NCBI GenBank assembly: GCA_017434555.1
Contig: JAFRFB010000038.1
Span: forward strand, 1 to 64,000
Length of the DNA: 64,000 nt
Reading direction: 5' to 3'
DNA from: Methanobrevibacter sp.
Lineage (GTDB): Archaea; Methanobacteriota; Methanobacteria; Methanobacteriales; Methanobacteriaceae
This document shows positions 35,351 to 45,817 of the stretch, in pieces (the stretch's first letter is position 1; every line of letters begins with the position of its first letter). The translations under genes were made by a program, and so were the position numbers. The notes beneath the pieces were generated by a model, which saw only the letters and a program-made list of their open reading frames with translations, searched no databases and was not told the DNA's origin.

Positions 35351-36754
35351 ATGATAAGAGAAAATCAAAAATTATTAAATTTAATTCTGGTCTTAATGGA
35401 CGTGGCCGTTATTTCCATATCTCTGGCTATTTCCTGGTGGCTACGTTTTAAAACTACAATGTTTGGACCTATTGGGGGACATTTACCACTTCAACATTAT
35501 CTGTTCTTCTTAATATTGGTTATTATTCCTGTTTATTTAATTTTGTATTTTTCCTTTGGATTATATAAACCTCGCAGAACCTATAAAACGATTTTTTCTG
35601 AGGCTACTCAGATTATTAAAGTTAATATCGTGGCCTTTGTCGTGTTAGTTGCAATATTATTTATTATTAATGAGCCTAATTTCTCAAGAATCATGCTGTT
35701 TCTTTTAGGAATTACCTCTTCAGTATTCGGTATCATTGAAAGATTTATTGTTAGGAGTTTTCTTAAAAGAATACGTATTAACAATAGAAATCTCAAACAT
35801 ATCCTTATTGTTGGGGATAATGATTTAGCATTTACCTTTGCACGAAAGATTAGAAACAATCCGTATTTGGGTTTTGATATTAGTGGATTTTTAGGAAGAA
35901 GTAATCGTGTCGGCATGGAAATAGAAGGAAGTAAGATCATTGGTTCATTTCAAGATTTGGATAAAGTTTTAGATAACAATAATTATGACCGTGTTGTTTT
36001 GGCTATTCCATTGAAATATTATTATAAAATCAATGAACTTGTGGAAAGCTGTGAACGTGTTGGAATAAAGGCTGAAATCATTCCCGATTATATCAGGTAT
36101 TTTCCTGCTCAACCATCAGTTGACATGATTGAAGATATTCCAATTATTAATATAAGGTATGTTCCTTTAGATGATGCATTTAATAAAGCTATAAAATTGT
36201 TTTCAGATTATATTATCGCAATAATAGCCATTATTATAACTTCTCCAATTATGATTCTTACAGCCATTGCAATTAAATTAACGTCTCCGGGTCCGATTAT
36301 CTTTAAACAGGAAAGAATAGGATTTCACGGTAAACCTTTTGAAATGTATAAATTCCGTAGTATGAAGGTTCAAAGTCCTAGTGAAGAAAAATCAGAATGG
36401 ACTACAAGAGATGATCCTAGAAAAACTAAGGTTGGGGATTTTATTAGAAAAACCAGTATTGATGAGCTTCCCCAATTTTTCAATGTTTTGAAAGGGGACA
36501 TGAGTGTTGTCGGTCCAAGACCTGAAAGGCCATATTTTGTAGATGAGTTTAGAAAAGAAATTCCTAAGTACATGGTTAAGCATCAGGTTAGACCAGGCAT
36601 TACGGGATGGGCTCAGATTCATGGTTGTAGAGGCGATACGTCTATTAAAAAACGTATAGAATACGATATTGAATACGTAGAAAACTGGCATATTGGATTA
36701 GATATTGGTATAATGATAAAAACTGTCGTTAAGAAAAATCCCAATGCATATTAA
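35351..36754 (+). CDS. Polyprenyl-phosphate sugar-1-phosphate transferase (WbaP/WcaJ family)
   Basis: This 467-residue enzyme starts glycan synthesis by moving a sugar-1-phosphate from a nucleotide sugar to a membrane polyprenyl phosphate. It has four N-terminal helices, a middle nucleotide-binding-like region (HILIVGDNDLAFTFARKI, 145-165), a fifth helix near 285 and the catalytic C-terminus with KFRSMKV, SIDELPQFFNVLKGDMSVVG and RPGITGWAQI. The family is typical of bacterial EPS loci. A TATA-like TTTATATT at 35313-35320 lies about 30 bases before the start, so it may be independently transcribed. Confidence 0.92.
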   Translation: MIRENQKLLNLILVLMDVAVISISLAISWWLRFKTTMFGPIGGHLPLQHYLFFLILVIIPVYLILYFSFGLYKPRRTYKTIFSEATQIIKVNIVAFVVLVAILFIINEPNFSRIMLFLLGITSSVFGIIERFIVRSFLKRIRINNRNLKHILIVGDNDLAFTFARKIRNNPYLGFDISGFLGRSNRVGMEIEGSKIIGSFQDLDKVLDNNNYDRVVLAIPLKYYYKINELVESCERVGIKAEIIPDYIRYFPAQPSVDMIEDIPIINIRYVPLDDAFNKAIKLFSDYIIAIIAIIITSPIMILTAIAIKLTSPGPIIFKQERIGFHGKPFEMYKFRSMKVQSPSEEKSEWTTRDDPRKTKVGDFIRKTSIDELPQFFNVLKGDMSVVGPRPERPYFVDEFRKEIPKYMVKHQVRPGITGWAQIHGCRGDTSIKKRIEYDIEYVENWHIGLDIGIMIKTVVKKNPNAY

Positions 36755-36902
36755 TAATCATCACATTTTAATATATTTATTTAAGATTTAAGGCATTTTA
36801 AGCAATTTTAGTATCACCGAATACTCTTCAAATGCTCTCCCACATCACTTATATTATAGTAAAATACAAAATAATAATTAACTTTCTAATGAGGGGTTTG
36901 GT
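36755..36902 (+). promoter_or_regulatory. Glycan-locus boundary and rpa promoter
   Basis: This 148-base gap separates the glycan locus from core genes. A TATA-like TTATATTATA at 36849-36858 sits about 45 bases before the rpa ATG, and GAGGGG (36891-36896) is the ribosome binding site. No tRNA gene or clear attachment repeat marks the boundary. Confidence 0.5.
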
Positions 36903-39518
36903 ATGGAAAAAGAAATTTTAGAACAATATAATAAAGTCAAAGATATACTCTCTGAAGAAGAATTTTTAGCCGAAATGGATGAAGTTCGCCCTGATTTCGA
37001 AGATTTACCTTTTATGAATGAGGTAGACGTTGCTAAAGAAGTTGTTAAAAATCATATTGGTGCAGATGACATTTCAAAAACTGAAGATTCTCTAGAAGAA
37101 AATAATGATGATTCAACTTTTGAAGAAGTTGTAATGACAGATGAACTTTTGGAAAAATACGACCAAATTAAAGAATTCATTTCAGAAGATGAATTCTTGA
37201 ATGAAATGAACAAACTTAAAAAAGAAAATTTAAATGTTTCTTTCATGAATGAAGAAACCTTTGCTGATCAAATCATAGGCCGTTATGTTGAAAAGGAAAA
37301 TGAAGTTTTAACCGATAGGGAAGAATATTTAAGTGATGATATAGGATTGCTTGAAGATGGTGACAAAGATAAATCATTCATTGGTGTTGTAAAAACAATA
37401 AGTAATCCAAGATCATTTAAAACACGTAAAGGAAACTCCGGTAAAGTATGTAATGTTGACGTTGAAGATAAAACCGGTAAAATTCGTGTAGTTTTATGGA
37501 CTGAAAATATTAAACATTTAAAAAATATTTCCGAAGGAGACATAGTCCATGTTGCAGGTGTAGATATTAAAGACGGATACTCCGGTCTTGAAGCTACCAT
37601 GAGACCAAGATCAGTATTTGAAAAAGCAGTTGACGCTAATCCTGAAGATTATCCAATCTATGAAGAAGAAATTACTCCTATTAAGGATGTTGAAGCTGAT
37701 ACCAAAGTTAATATTATTGCAAGAATTACCAGAATCCCGCCAATCAGATCTTATAATAAAAATGGTAAGGAAGGAAAAGTTGCATCCTTAGAACTTCAGG
37801 ACGCTTCAGGAACAATTTCATACACATTATGGAATAATAATGTTGATTTAATCGAATCATTAGATTTAAATGATGGAGATACTGTAAAAATCCTTCAAGC
37901 CCAAGTAAGAGAAAGAAATGATGAAAAATCTTTAACCCATTGGGATGGAAGAATAATAAAAGGTGATTTTGAAGTTCCTGATTTTGAACATGAAATTTCA
38001 AAAATCGGTGATTTGGATGATGGTGACAGTGACATTGAAATCATCGGAGTTGTGACTAAAATCCAGGATATAAGAAAATTTATCAGAAAATCTGATAAAA
38101 GCGAAGGTCAGTTAAGAAACTTTAACATTACTGATGACACTGGCTCTATTAGAGTAACATTATGGGGAGACAGTGCAGATTTGGATATTAACAAAGGCGA
38201 TATTGTTAAATTAATTGGTGGAACTGTTGTCTATGATGAATATACTCAAGAAGGTCATTCTGTCAATACCAATTTCTCAACTCAAGTCAGTGTAAATCCT
38301 AAAAATTTATCTGATGAGGATTTATCAATATTTGATGCCATCAGAGAAAAATTACAACCGATGCCAATAGAACAAGTTGTATTGGGTGATGAAGAAAATG
38401 TCGATGTTGATGTAATGGGTAGAATAATGTCTGTAGGAGACATTAGAACCTTTGAAAGACCATCTGACGGCAGTCAAGGAAAAGTACGTTCCGCATCATT
38501 TTCTGATGGTACTGAAGTCATTCAATTATCTTTATGGGATGATAAATCTCAAATAGAATTGGAAGTTGGCAGTGCTTATTTACTTGAAAATGCAAGAGTC
38601 AGATTCAGTATGGATTCAATTAGCTTAAATATCGGATCATCCTCAAGAGTTATTAAATTATCTGAAGATGACGCTAAATTCTTACCGTCATTTGAAACAT
38701 TGGAAAAAATGATTTATGAATATCGTGAAATTTCTGATTTGGATGAATATGACGAAAATGTTTATGTCATCGGTAGAATATTTGAAGTATTTGAAGCTCG
38801 TGAATTGGAAAGAGATGACGGCAGCAAATACTTACTTAGAAATATAGAAATTGCTGATAATTCTCAAGCTATTAGAGTTTCCTTATGGGGAGATAATGCA
38901 AAAAGAGAATTTGATGAAGGAGAAGCAATTAAAATTCAAAATCCTAGAGTAGACTTATACAATGATCAGTTAACATTAAACATTGCGGGCTCAACAGCTA
39001 TTGTCAAACCTAGTGATGACGAATTAATGAATTTACCTTCTTTTGAAGAATTAAAAGAAGCTATCTATGTTCCAAAAGAAATCGAGGCAATTGAAGATAA
39101 TGATGTTAATGTTCGTGTTACTGGAACTCTTAAAGAGATTAATCCGGACAGGTTACTTCTTAGAAAATGTCCTCACTGTGGTAACAATATTGGAAACTTG
39201 GATGTTGACAGTGAAAGCATGTGTGATTTCTGTGGTGAAACCTTTGATGAACCAAGAACTACTATCATGATTCCTGCTACATTAGAGGATGAAACTGGCG
39301 AAATTACTCTAACATTCTTCGATAATTTAGTTGAAGATTTATTAGAAATGCCAAAAGAAGAAATTGTTAACATAGTTAGTGATGAGCCTGGTGCTTTAGA
39401 TGGAAGAATCGAAGATTTAGAAGGACTCACTGTAGAAATTATTGCAAATGTTAGTTATGATGAATATAATGAGGATAGAAAACTCAACCCAAGAAAAATT
39501 TTACAAAAATACTATTAA
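36903..39518 (+). CDS. rpa: Replication protein A, multi-OB-fold single-strand DNA binding protein
   Basis: This 871-residue protein coats single-stranded DNA during replication and repair. After a short acidic duplicated helical N-terminus (FL.EM..., repeated near 17 and 97), there are four or more OB folds with the recurring K.R..LWG/WT/WD pattern, for example RVVLWTENIKHL, RVTLWGDSADL, IQLSLWDDKSQI and RVSLWGDNAK. A zinc finger lies near the C-terminus (C756, C759, C774, C777), followed by another OB-like segment, as in euryarchaeal RPA. radA follows 22 bases downstream, linking ssDNA coating and strand exchange. Confidence 0.94.
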   Translation: MEKEILEQYNKVKDILSEEEFLAEMDEVRPDFEDLPFMNEVDVAKEVVKNHIGADDISKTEDSLEENNDDSTFEEVVMTDELLEKYDQIKEFISEDEFLNEMNKLKKENLNVSFMNEETFADQIIGRYVEKENEVLTDREEYLSDDIGLLEDGDKDKSFIGVVKTISNPRSFKTRKGNSGKVCNVDVEDKTGKIRVVLWTENIKHLKNISEGDIVHVAGVDIKDGYSGLEATMRPRSVFEKAVDANPEDYPIYEEEITPIKDVEADTKVNIIARITRIPPIRSYNKNGKEGKVASLELQDASGTISYTLWNNNVDLIESLDLNDGDTVKILQAQVRERNDEKSLTHWDGRIIKGDFEVPDFEHEISKIGDLDDGDSDIEIIGVVTKIQDIRKFIRKSDKSEGQLRNFNITDDTGSIRVTLWGDSADLDINKGDIVKLIGGTVVYDEYTQEGHSVNTNFSTQVSVNPKNLSDEDLSIFDAIREKLQPMPIEQVVLGDEENVDVDVMGRIMSVGDIRTFERPSDGSQGKVRSASFSDGTEVIQLSLWDDKSQIELEVGSAYLLENARVRFSMDSISLNIGSSSRVIKLSEDDAKFLPSFETLEKMIYEYREISDLDEYDENVYVIGRIFEVFEARELERDDGSKYLLRNIEIADNSQAIRVSLWGDNAKREFDEGEAIKIQNPRVDLYNDQLTLNIAGSTAIVKPSDDELMNLPSFEELKEAIYVPKEIEAIEDNDVNVRVTGTLKEINPDRLLLRKCPHCGNNIGNLDVDSESMCDFCGETFDEPRTTIMIPATLEDETGEITLTFFDNLVEDLLEMPKEEIVNIVSDEPGALDGRIEDLEGLTVEIIANVSYDEYNEDRKLNPRKILQKYY

Positions 39519-39540
39519 AACAAATTAAGGATGGATTATT

Positions 39541-40476
39541 ATGGTGGAATTAGAAGATTTACCAAGTGTCGGTGAAAAAACAGCAGAAAAATTAAGAGAT
39601 GCAGGTTTTGCAGATATGATGAGATTAGCTACTGCTACTCCAAAAGAATTATCCGTTAAAGCTGAAATAGGTGAAGGTGTTGCTGAAAAAGTTATTGAAG
39701 CTGCTCGTAAAGCTGAAGATATTGGTTTTGAAACTGCATTAGAAGTTGATGAAAGAAGAAAAGATGTTGGTCATATTTCTGTAGGAAGTAAAGGATTCAA
39801 TGATTTGATTGCAGGAGGTATTGAAACTCAAGCTATCACAGAAGTATTTGGTGAATTTGGATCTGGAAAAAGTCAAATTTCTCATGAATTAGCTGTAACT
39901 GTTCAATTACCTGAAGAATTAGGTGGTCTTGATGGAGACTGTGTTTTTGTTGATACTGAAAACACATTCCGTCCTGAAAGAATTAAACAAATTGCTAACG
40001 GTTTTGAATTGGATGTTGAAAGTGTTTTACAAAGAATTCATGTTGCCCGTGCATTTAATTCATCTCACCAAATATTAATGGTTGATAAAATTAATGAACT
40101 TATTCAAAACGGTACTAATGTTAAGTTAGTTATTGTCGATTCATTAATGGCTCACTTCAGAGCAGAATACGTTGGAAGAGAGTCTTTAGCTGTAAGACAA
40201 CAGAAATTAAATCAGCATTTACATTCCCTTCAGCAAATTGCTAATACATACAATGTAGCTGTATTTATTACCAACCAAGTTCAAGCTAAACCAGATTCAT
40301 TCTTCGGTAGTCCTACTAAAGCTATTGGTGGTCACGTATTAGGACACGCTTCCACTTACAGAATTTGGCTTAAAAAAGGACTTGCAGGTAAAAGAATTGC
40401 TCGTTTAGTTGACAGCCCTCATTTACCTGAAGGTGAATGTGTGTTCAAAATCACTAATGAAGGTATTGTAGATTAA
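39541..40476 (+). CDS. radA: DNA repair and recombination protein RadA
   Basis: This 311-residue archaeal RecA/Rad51 recombinase performs homologous pairing and strand exchange. It has an N-terminal helix-hairpin-helix domain ([19 protein letters not shown], 4-22), Walker A GEFGSGKS (104-111) and Walker [18 protein letters not shown]. The [19 protein letters not shown] segment near the C-terminus is typical of RadA. No intein is present. AAGGA lies before ATG 39541. T-rich sequence follows the stop. Confidence 0.97.
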   Translation: MVELEDLPSVGEKTAEKLRDAGFADMMRLATATPKELSVKAEIGEGVAEKVIEAARKAEDIGFETALEVDERRKDVGHISVGSKGFNDLIAGGIETQAITEVFGEFGSGKSQISHELAVTVQLPEELGGLDGDCVFVDTENTFRPERIKQIANGFELDVESVLQRIHVARAFNSSHQILMVDKINELIQNGTNVKLVIVDSLMAHFRAEYVGRESLAVRQQKLNQHLHSLQQIANTYNVAVFITNQVQAKPDSFFGSPTKAIGGHVLGHASTYRIWLKKGLAGKRIARLVDSPHLPEGECVFKITNEGIVD

Positions 40477-40540
40477 ATATCTTCATCTATTTTTTCTTTT
40501 TCCTTTAATTTTAAATATTTTAATTGACTACTTTTTTAAT

Positions 40541-41446
40541 ATGAATGATATTGAAATTACTATTTTATCCATTGTTTTAATGATTGCTTTAGGCTATATT
40601 CTAAAGCGAATCAATTTCATATCCGTTAAAGATGTTGATGTGTTAAATGATATAGTAATTTATATTTTGCTTCCCTGCATGATTTTTACTGCTCTTCATT
40701 CAGCAGATTTATCTTTGATTTCTGAATTGGGAGTACTTCCATTTATTATTTTAGCTTCATCTATGGTAACTGGTATAATATCATATTTCATTTTGAAAAT
40801 GCTTAAATTACCTGATAAGAAATTATGGAGTGTTTTGGTAACTGTAATGATTGCAAATACTGCATTTATGGGTTATCCTATTAATTTAGGTATCTTTGGC
40901 CATGAAGGTTTTTTAAGAGCCATATTCTGTGATATCGCAACCATGATCATATTCTTGATATTGTCATTTGCTATTGTTTTAAAATTTGGGGGAAGTACAA
41001 AAACTGCAGTTAAAAAAATAGCGTTTTTCCCGCCATTATGGGCAATTTTCCTTGGAATTTCTTTTAATTTACTTAACATCCCTATTGGTCCGGTTCTGGA
41101 AAATACTATTGATTATTTGGGTGATGGTGCAATTCCTTTAATTATGTTATCCTTAGGTATTTCTATTGATTTGGAGGGTATTAAGCGTTCCAAGGCAATG
41201 ATTATCTTCACGTCCATTATGAAGTTAGCCTTTTTCCCATTAATTGCATTTATCATTGTTTCTTTTTTAGGGTTTGTGGATTTACAATTTGATGTTACGA
41301 TAATTGAAGCTGCTATGCCTTCAGGTATGTTATCCTTAATTTTGGCAATAACCTACAAGTTGGACTTTGAGTTGACCTCTGATTGCATATTAATCAACAC
41401 GGTTTTTTCCCTTGTAACTTTGCCCCTGATAATGATGCTAATCTGA
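40541..41446 (+). CDS. Auxin efflux carrier family (AEC) permease
   Basis: This 301-residue membrane protein has about ten helices and the AEC fold: an N-terminal half with LGYILKRINF and LPCMIFTALHSA, NTAFMGYPINLGIFG in the fourth helix region and PLIMLSLGISID in the second half. Archaeal and bacterial homologues transport malate or other organic acids, but many have no known substrate. No ribosome binding site is visible before ATG 40541, and TTTAAATATTTT lies about 28 bases upstream, so the mRNA may be leaderless. Confidence 0.85.
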   Translation: MNDIEITILSIVLMIALGYILKRINFISVKDVDVLNDIVIYILLPCMIFTALHSADLSLISELGVLPFIILASSMVTGIISYFILKMLKLPDKKLWSVLVTVMIANTAFMGYPINLGIFGHEGFLRAIFCDIATMIIFLILSFAIVLKFGGSTKTAVKKIAFFPPLWAIFLGISFNLLNIPIGPVLENTIDYLGDGAIPLIMLSLGISIDLEGIKRSKAMIIFTSIMKLAFFPLIAFIIVSFLGFVDLQFDVTIIEAAMPSGMLSLILAITYKLDFELTSDCILINTVFSLVTLPLIMMLI

Positions 41447-41692
41447 CATTTTTTTGTTAATTAATTTTTTTGCTTTCCTAAAAATTATTGATAAGAATAT
41501 ATTAAATTATAAAATAGCTCTTATAAAGCTTTATTTTTTAATTAAAGCTGTTTTTAGCATTATTTTATTTCATCATATATATACTTTACTCCAATATTTT
41601 TTCAGAAAGCTTTATAAATGTGTTCCAACTACATATTTAATATCTAACTCTATATGTTAGATAATTTCGCACACTTGTACAAGGTGAAAATT
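41447..41692 (+). promoter_or_regulatory. hdrA promoter and 5' leader
   Basis: T-rich sequence after the permease gene is a likely terminator (41451-41475). AAAGCTTTATAAATG at 41606-41620 is a strong BRE/TATA-like element; a transcript starting about 25 bases later would begin near 41640. AAGGTGA (41681-41687) is the ribosome binding site. A short in-frame stretch from 41454 has no coding character. Confidence 0.65.
41641..41663 (+). promoter_or_regulatory. 8-bp inverted repeat in the hdrA leader
   Basis: TATCTAAC (41641-41648) and GTTAGATA (41656-41663) are perfect complements around a 7-base spacer TCTATAT. The position is at or just after the predicted transcription start and 30 bases before hdrA. 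It could be a DNA operator or a 5' mRNA hairpin. Confidence 0.6.
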
Positions 41693-43681
41693 ATGGCAGA
41701 AGAAATAAGAGATAATAATGAAGAATTAAGGATAGGAGTTTACGTCTGCCACTGTGGTGTAAACATTGGTGGAGTAGTTGACTGTCCTGAAGTAGCTGAA
41801 TACGCTAAGACCTTACCTGGCGTTGTTCACGCAACTGATTACAAATATATGTGTTCTGACCCTGGTCAAGCTTTAATCCAAGAAGACATTAAAGAGAAAA
41901 ACTTGAACCGTATTGTTGTAGCAGCTTGTTCCCCTCGTCTTCACGAACCTACTTTCCGTAGATGTGTTGAAGAAGCAGGTTTAAACAAATTTTTATTTGA
42001 ATTTGCTAACTTAAGAGAACAAGACTCCTGGGTACACATGTCATTACCAGAAGAAGCTACAGAAAAAGCTAAAGACTTAACCCGTATGGCTGTTGCTAAA
42101 GCAAGATTACTCGAACCATTAGAAGCTACCAAAGTAGCAGTAGATAACAAAGCATTAGTTATCGGTGGTGGAGTAGCTGGTATTCAAACCGCTTTAGATT
42201 TAGGAGATATGGGATTCAAAACCTACATGGTAGAAAGAAACCCTACCATCGGTGGAAGAATGGGACAATTAGATAAAACTTTCCCTACTCTTGACTGTTC
42301 AATGTGTATTTTAGCTCCAAAAATGGTAGACGCATTCAAACATGAAAATATTGAATTAATTTCTTACGCTGAAGTTAAAGAAGTAGACGGATACATCGGA
42401 AACTTCAAAGTAAAAGTTGAGAAAAAACCAAGATATGTCGATGAATCTTTATGTACTGGATGTGGTGCATGTCAAGAAGCTTGTCCTATCGAAATACCTA
42501 ACTACTACGACGAAGGTGTCGGTATGGTAAAAGCTGCTTACATTCCTTTCCCTCAAGCTGTACCTTTATGCGCAACTATCGATAAAGACTACTGTATCGA
42601 ATGTAACTTATGTGTACAAGCTTGTGGACCAGACGCAATCGACCACAACCAACAAGCTGAAGAAATCGAATTAGAAGTTGGTACTATTATTGCAGCTATC
42701 GGTTACGATCCATTCGATCCTTCCAGTATTTACCAATACGGATACGGCCGTTACTCAAACGTAATTACTGCTATGGAAATTGAAAGAATGATTAACGCAT
42801 CAGGTCCTACTGGTGGACACGTTATCAAACCTTCCGATGGTATCGAACCTAAACGTGTTGCATTTATCCACTGTGTTGGTTCAAGAGATGAGCAAATCGG
42901 TAAACCTTACTGTTCCAGAGTATGTTGTATGTACTCCATGAAAAACGCTCAATTATGTATTGACCACGAACCTGATACTGAAGTAACTTGTTACTACATG
43001 GATATTCGTTCATTCGGTAAAGGATACGAAGAGTTCTACAAAACCTCTCAAGAAAAATACGGAATTGAATTTATCAGAGGTAGACCTGCACAAATCTTCG
43101 AAAATGATGATTTAACCTTAACTATCAGAGCAGAAGATACTTTACTCGGTAAAGTTACTGAATACACTTACGACTTAGTTGTATTAAGTGTTGGTCTCGA
43201 ACACTCTGCTGGATCTGACGAACTCAGACAAACCTTAGGTGTTTCCAAATCAGCAGACGGATTCTACATGGAAGCTCACCCTAAACTCAGACCTGTTGAC
43301 ACCTTAACTGACGGTGTTTACATTGCTGGTGTAGCTCAAGGTCCTAAAGATATTCCTGACTCTGTAGCACAAGGTTCAGCTGCAGCATCCAGAGCAGCTA
43401 TCCCAATGGCTAAAGGTCAAGTAGAAATCGAACCTATTGTAGCACGTACTGATGAAGGTATTTGTGGTGCTTGTGAAGTTTGTGTTGAATTATGTCCATT
43501 TGCTGCTATTTCCATTGTCGAAGACTCTGGAAGTCATCACGCAGAAATTAACACTGCATTATGTAAAGGATGTGGTACTTGTGTAGGTGCATGTCCATCC
43601 GGTGCTATGGATCAACAACACTTCAAAACCGATCAAATTATGGCACAAATCAGTGCTGCTCTTGAAGACATAGGAAAATAG
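41693..43681 (+). CDS. hdrA: Heterodisulfide reductase subunit A
   Basis: This 662-residue iron-sulfur flavoprotein is the electron-bifurcating subunit of the HdrABC-MvhADG complex that reduces CoM-S-S-CoB. It has [16 protein letters not shown] for FAD, a cysteine block [12 protein letters not shown] and four ferredoxin-type clusters: [36 protein letters not shown] and [15 protein letters not shown] 41693 is chosen for its AAGGTGA site; the longer frame from 41654 would start upstream of the ribosome binding site. Codons are strongly biased to C-ending AAC, TAC, TTC and CAC, unlike the glycan genes, fitting very high expression. hdrB/hdrC are not in the window. Confidence 0.97.
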   Translation: MAEEIRDNNEELRIGVYVCHCGVNIGGVVDCPEVAEYAKTLPGVVHATDYKYMCSDPGQALIQEDIKEKNLNRIVVAACSPRLHEPTFRRCVEEAGLNKFLFEFANLREQDSWVHMSLPEEATEKAKDLTRMAVAKARLLEPLEATKVAVDNKALVIGGGVAGIQTALDLGDMGFKTYMVERNPTIGGRMGQLDKTFPTLDCSMCILAPKMVDAFKHENIELISYAEVKEVDGYIGNFKVKVEKKPRYVDESLCTGCGACQEACPIEIPNYYDEGVGMVKAAYIPFPQAVPLCATIDKDYCIECNLCVQACGPDAIDHNQQAEEIELEVGTIIAAIGYDPFDPSSIYQYGYGRYSNVITAMEIERMINASGPTGGHVIKPSDGIEPKRVAFIHCVGSRDEQIGKPYCSRVCCMYSMKNAQLCIDHEPDTEVTCYYMDIRSFGKGYEEFYKTSQEKYGIEFIRGRPAQIFENDDLTLTIRAEDTLLGKVTEYTYDLVVLSVGLEHSAGSDELRQTLGVSKSADGFYMEAHPKLRPVDTLTDGVYIAGVAQGPKDIPDSVAQGSAAASRAAIPMAKGQVEIEPIVARTDEGICGACEVCVELCPFAAISIVEDSGSHHAEINTALCKGCGTCVGACPSGAMDQQHFKTDQIMAQISAALEDIGK

Positions 43682-43684
43682 ATT

Positions 43685-43740
43685 TAGAGATTATTTAATC
43701 TCTATTTCTTTTACTTTTTTTTAACTCACTATTTTTTTTA
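43685..43740 (+). terminator. hdrA terminator
   Basis: TAGAGATT (43685-43692) and AATCTCTA (43697-43704) form an 8-bp stem with an ATTT loop right after the hdrA stop, followed by a TTTCTTTTACTTTTTTTT tract. The arrangement resembles an intrinsic terminator. Confidence 0.7.
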
Positions 43741-43843
43741 CAGATTTTACTTTTTTTTAAGATGCCTATTTTTTCATAACTCTTATATTATAAGATAAAC
43801 AAAAATTAATACATAATATTTTAATAAATTTTAGGTGTAGTAA
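43741..43843 (+). promoter_or_regulatory. glyA promoter
   Basis: CTTATATTATAAG at 43782-43794 is a TATA-like palindrome about 50 bases before ATG 43844; AGGTG (43834-43838) is the ribosome binding site. Nothing else stands out. Confidence 0.5.
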
Positions 43844-45112
43844 ATGACTAATTATCATGATGAAATTTTAAACTTTGAAAAAATAGCTCAAGAACATACT
43901 GAATATATGAGAAACAGTATTAATTTGATTGCTTCTGAAAATGTTACAAGTGTTGAAGTAACAGAAGCATTATCCACTGATTTTGCTCACAGATATGCTG
44001 AAGGACAAGCTTTTGAAAGATTTTACGAAGGATGTCAATTTGTAGATTTAATTGAAGATAAAACCAAAAAGCTTTCATGTAAAGTTTATGACTGTGATTA
44101 TGCAAACGTTCAGCCTGTTTCAGGTGTAACAGCCAATCTCGCAGCATTCTTTGCTTTTGCAAAACCTGGTGAAAAAGTAATGGCTCTTGAAGTTCCTTCA
44201 GGAGGACACATTTCACACGCTGATGTAAGTGCTGCAGGTATCCGTGGTCTTAAAACAGTTTTCCACCCATTAAACAAGGACATTATGAACATCGACATCG
44301 ATGCAATGAATAAAAAGATTTTGGAAGAAAAACCACAAATTGTCTTATTCGGTGGAAGTTTATTCTTATTCCCTCATCCAATTAAAGAAGCCCGTGAAGC
44401 TGCTGATGAAGTTGGAGCTAAAATCATGTATGATGGGGCTCACGTATTAGGTCTTATTGCAGGAGGCCAATTCCAACAGCCGTTAAAAGAAGGTGCAGAC
44501 TTGATGATGGGAAGTACCCACAAGACTTTCCCTGGTCCACAGGGAGGTATTATCCTTTCACACCAAGAAAACGCAGAAATAATTGACAATGCAGTTTTCC
44601 CTGGTGTTGTAAGTAACCACCACTTGCACCATTTATTAGGTTTAGGTATTGCAACCGCTGAAATGTTGGAATTCGGTGAAGCTTATGCAAAACAAACTAT
44701 TAAAAACGCTCAGGCTTTAGGTCAGGCAATGTATGAGTTAGGATTCAATGTATTATGTGAAGAACAAGGATTTACCGAGTCTCACCAAATTGCAGTTGAT
44801 TTATCTGATATCAGATCAGCATCCGATATTGCTAAAGAATTGGCAGATAATAATGTTATTTTAAACAAAAACCTCTTGCCTGGTGATGATAGGGACAATT
44901 CCGATAATCCTTCCGGTGTAAGAATCGGTACTCAGGAAATTACCAGAAGAGGATTAAAAGAAAAAGAAATGAGTGAAGTTGCAGAGTTTATTAAACGTGT
45001 TGCAGTTGACAAAGAAGACATTGCTGATGAAGTTGCAGAGTTCATGAACCAATACACATGCTTGGACTATGCATTTTCAGACAGAGACGCATATCAATAT
45101 CATAAATTATAG
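43844..45112 (+). CDS. glyA: Serine hydroxymethyltransferase
   Basis: This 422-residue PLP enzyme interconverts serine and glycine with transfer of a one-carbon unit, in methanogens to tetrahydromethanopterin. The PLP lysine is K227 in [27 protein letters not shown] and [16 protein letters not shown] are also conserved. The length is normal. It forms a two-gene unit with dmrX six bases downstream, which is notable because DmrX reduces dihydromethanopterin, the precursor of GlyA's cofactor. Confidence 0.96.
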   Translation: MTNYHDEILNFEKIAQEHTEYMRNSINLIASENVTSVEVTEALSTDFAHRYAEGQAFERFYEGCQFVDLIEDKTKKLSCKVYDCDYANVQPVSGVTANLAAFFAFAKPGEKVMALEVPSGGHISHADVSAAGIRGLKTVFHPLNKDIMNIDIDAMNKKILEEKPQIVLFGGSLFLFPHPIKEAREAADEVGAKIMYDGAHVLGLIAGGQFQQPLKEGADLMMGSTHKTFPGPQGGIILSHQENAEIIDNAVFPGVVSNHHLHHLLGLGIATAEMLEFGEAYAKQTIKNAQALGQAMYELGFNVLCEEQGFTESHQIAVDLSDIRSASDIAKELADNNVILNKNLLPGDDRDNSDNPSGVRIGTQEITRRGLKEKEMSEVAEFIKRVAVDKEDIADEVAEFMNQYTCLDYAFSDRDAYQYHKL

Positions 45113-45118
45113 ATTACT

Positions 45119-45811
45119 ATGAGAATAGGGTTTGCCTTTACTGGAGCAGGTCATTTACTCAATGAATCTGTTCAGCTTGCTGAAAAATTAGCTAAAGATC
45201 ATGAAGTCACGATATTTCTTTCAGGAGCAGCTGAAGAAGTATTGAAAATGTATGGGCTTTATGAAAGAGTTACTAGATTAACTGGTGGTAAATATAGGGA
45301 GCTTGCCACAGATTCCAACCAAAAATTTTCATTTCCAATAACAGGCAGATTCTCACTTGGTAAATATGATTTACTGATAGTTTCTCCTGCTACTGCCAAT
45401 ACAGTTTCTAAAATCGTTTATGGTATTGCTGATACTTTAGTAACAAATGTTGTTGCTCAGGCAGGAAAAGGTGCTGTTAAAACATTCATGGTTCCAGTAG
45501 ATATTCATCCGGGACCTGTCGATACAGTTTTGCCTTCAAAAGTTGAAAAAGACAAATGCCAAAATTGTGATGATTGCGTTGCAGCCTTAGTATGTCCGGA
45601 GGGTGCAATTATTCCTCATGATGAAATTGACCTGACTAAATGTGTCGGGTGTGGACAGTGCAGAAATTCCTGTCCATATGATGCAATTTCTGAAGGTAAG
45701 ATTATTACTATTTATATGCGGGATATTGACATTGAAAATACCCGCAAATTATCTGAAATTGATGATATTCAGATATTTGAACATCCTGATGATATTTTAG
45801 ATAATTTGTAA
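45119..45811 (+). CDS. dmrX: Dihydromethanopterin reductase-like flavoprotein with two ferredoxin clusters
   Basis: This 230-residue protein has an N-terminal flavoprotein domain of the Lot6/PpcDC-like fold (IGFAFTGAGHLLNESVQLAE, LLIVSPATANTVSKIVYG, TFMVPVDIHPG). A C-terminal ferredoxin domain has CQNCDDCVAALVC and CVGCGQCRNSC. This matches the DmrX family, which in Methanosarcina reduces dihydromethanopterin to tetrahydromethanopterin using an iron-sulfur donor. The glyA neighbourhood supports that role. The assignment rests on domain layout and context; other archaeoflavoproteins are the alternative. Confidence 0.8.
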   Translation: MRIGFAFTGAGHLLNESVQLAEKLAKDHEVTIFLSGAAEEVLKMYGLYERVTRLTGGKYRELATDSNQKFSFPITGRFSLGKYDLLIVSPATANTVSKIVYGIADTLVTNVVAQAGKGAVKTFMVPVDIHPGPVDTVLPSKVEKDKCQNCDDCVAALVCPEGAIIPHDEIDLTKCVGCGQCRNSCPYDAISEGKIITIYMRDIDIENTRKLSEIDDIQIFEHPDDILDNL

Positions 45812-45817
45812 ACTCTT

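Noticed and set aside
1-36754. Pseudomurein synthesis cluster
   Set aside because: No Mur-ligase-like or peptide-bond-forming enzymes are present; the gene content fits an exported heteropolysaccharide instead.
39541-40476. Intein in radA
   Set aside because: The coding frame is continuous and of normal length without a self-splicing insertion.
41454-41660. Open frame of 68 codons before hdrA
   Set aside because: It lies in the T-rich terminator and promoter of hdrA, covers the TATA element, has no ribosome binding site and shows no protein-like composition.
41693-43681. Selenocysteine in HdrA
   Set aside because: No in-frame TGA is present; the corresponding positions are ordinary cysteines.
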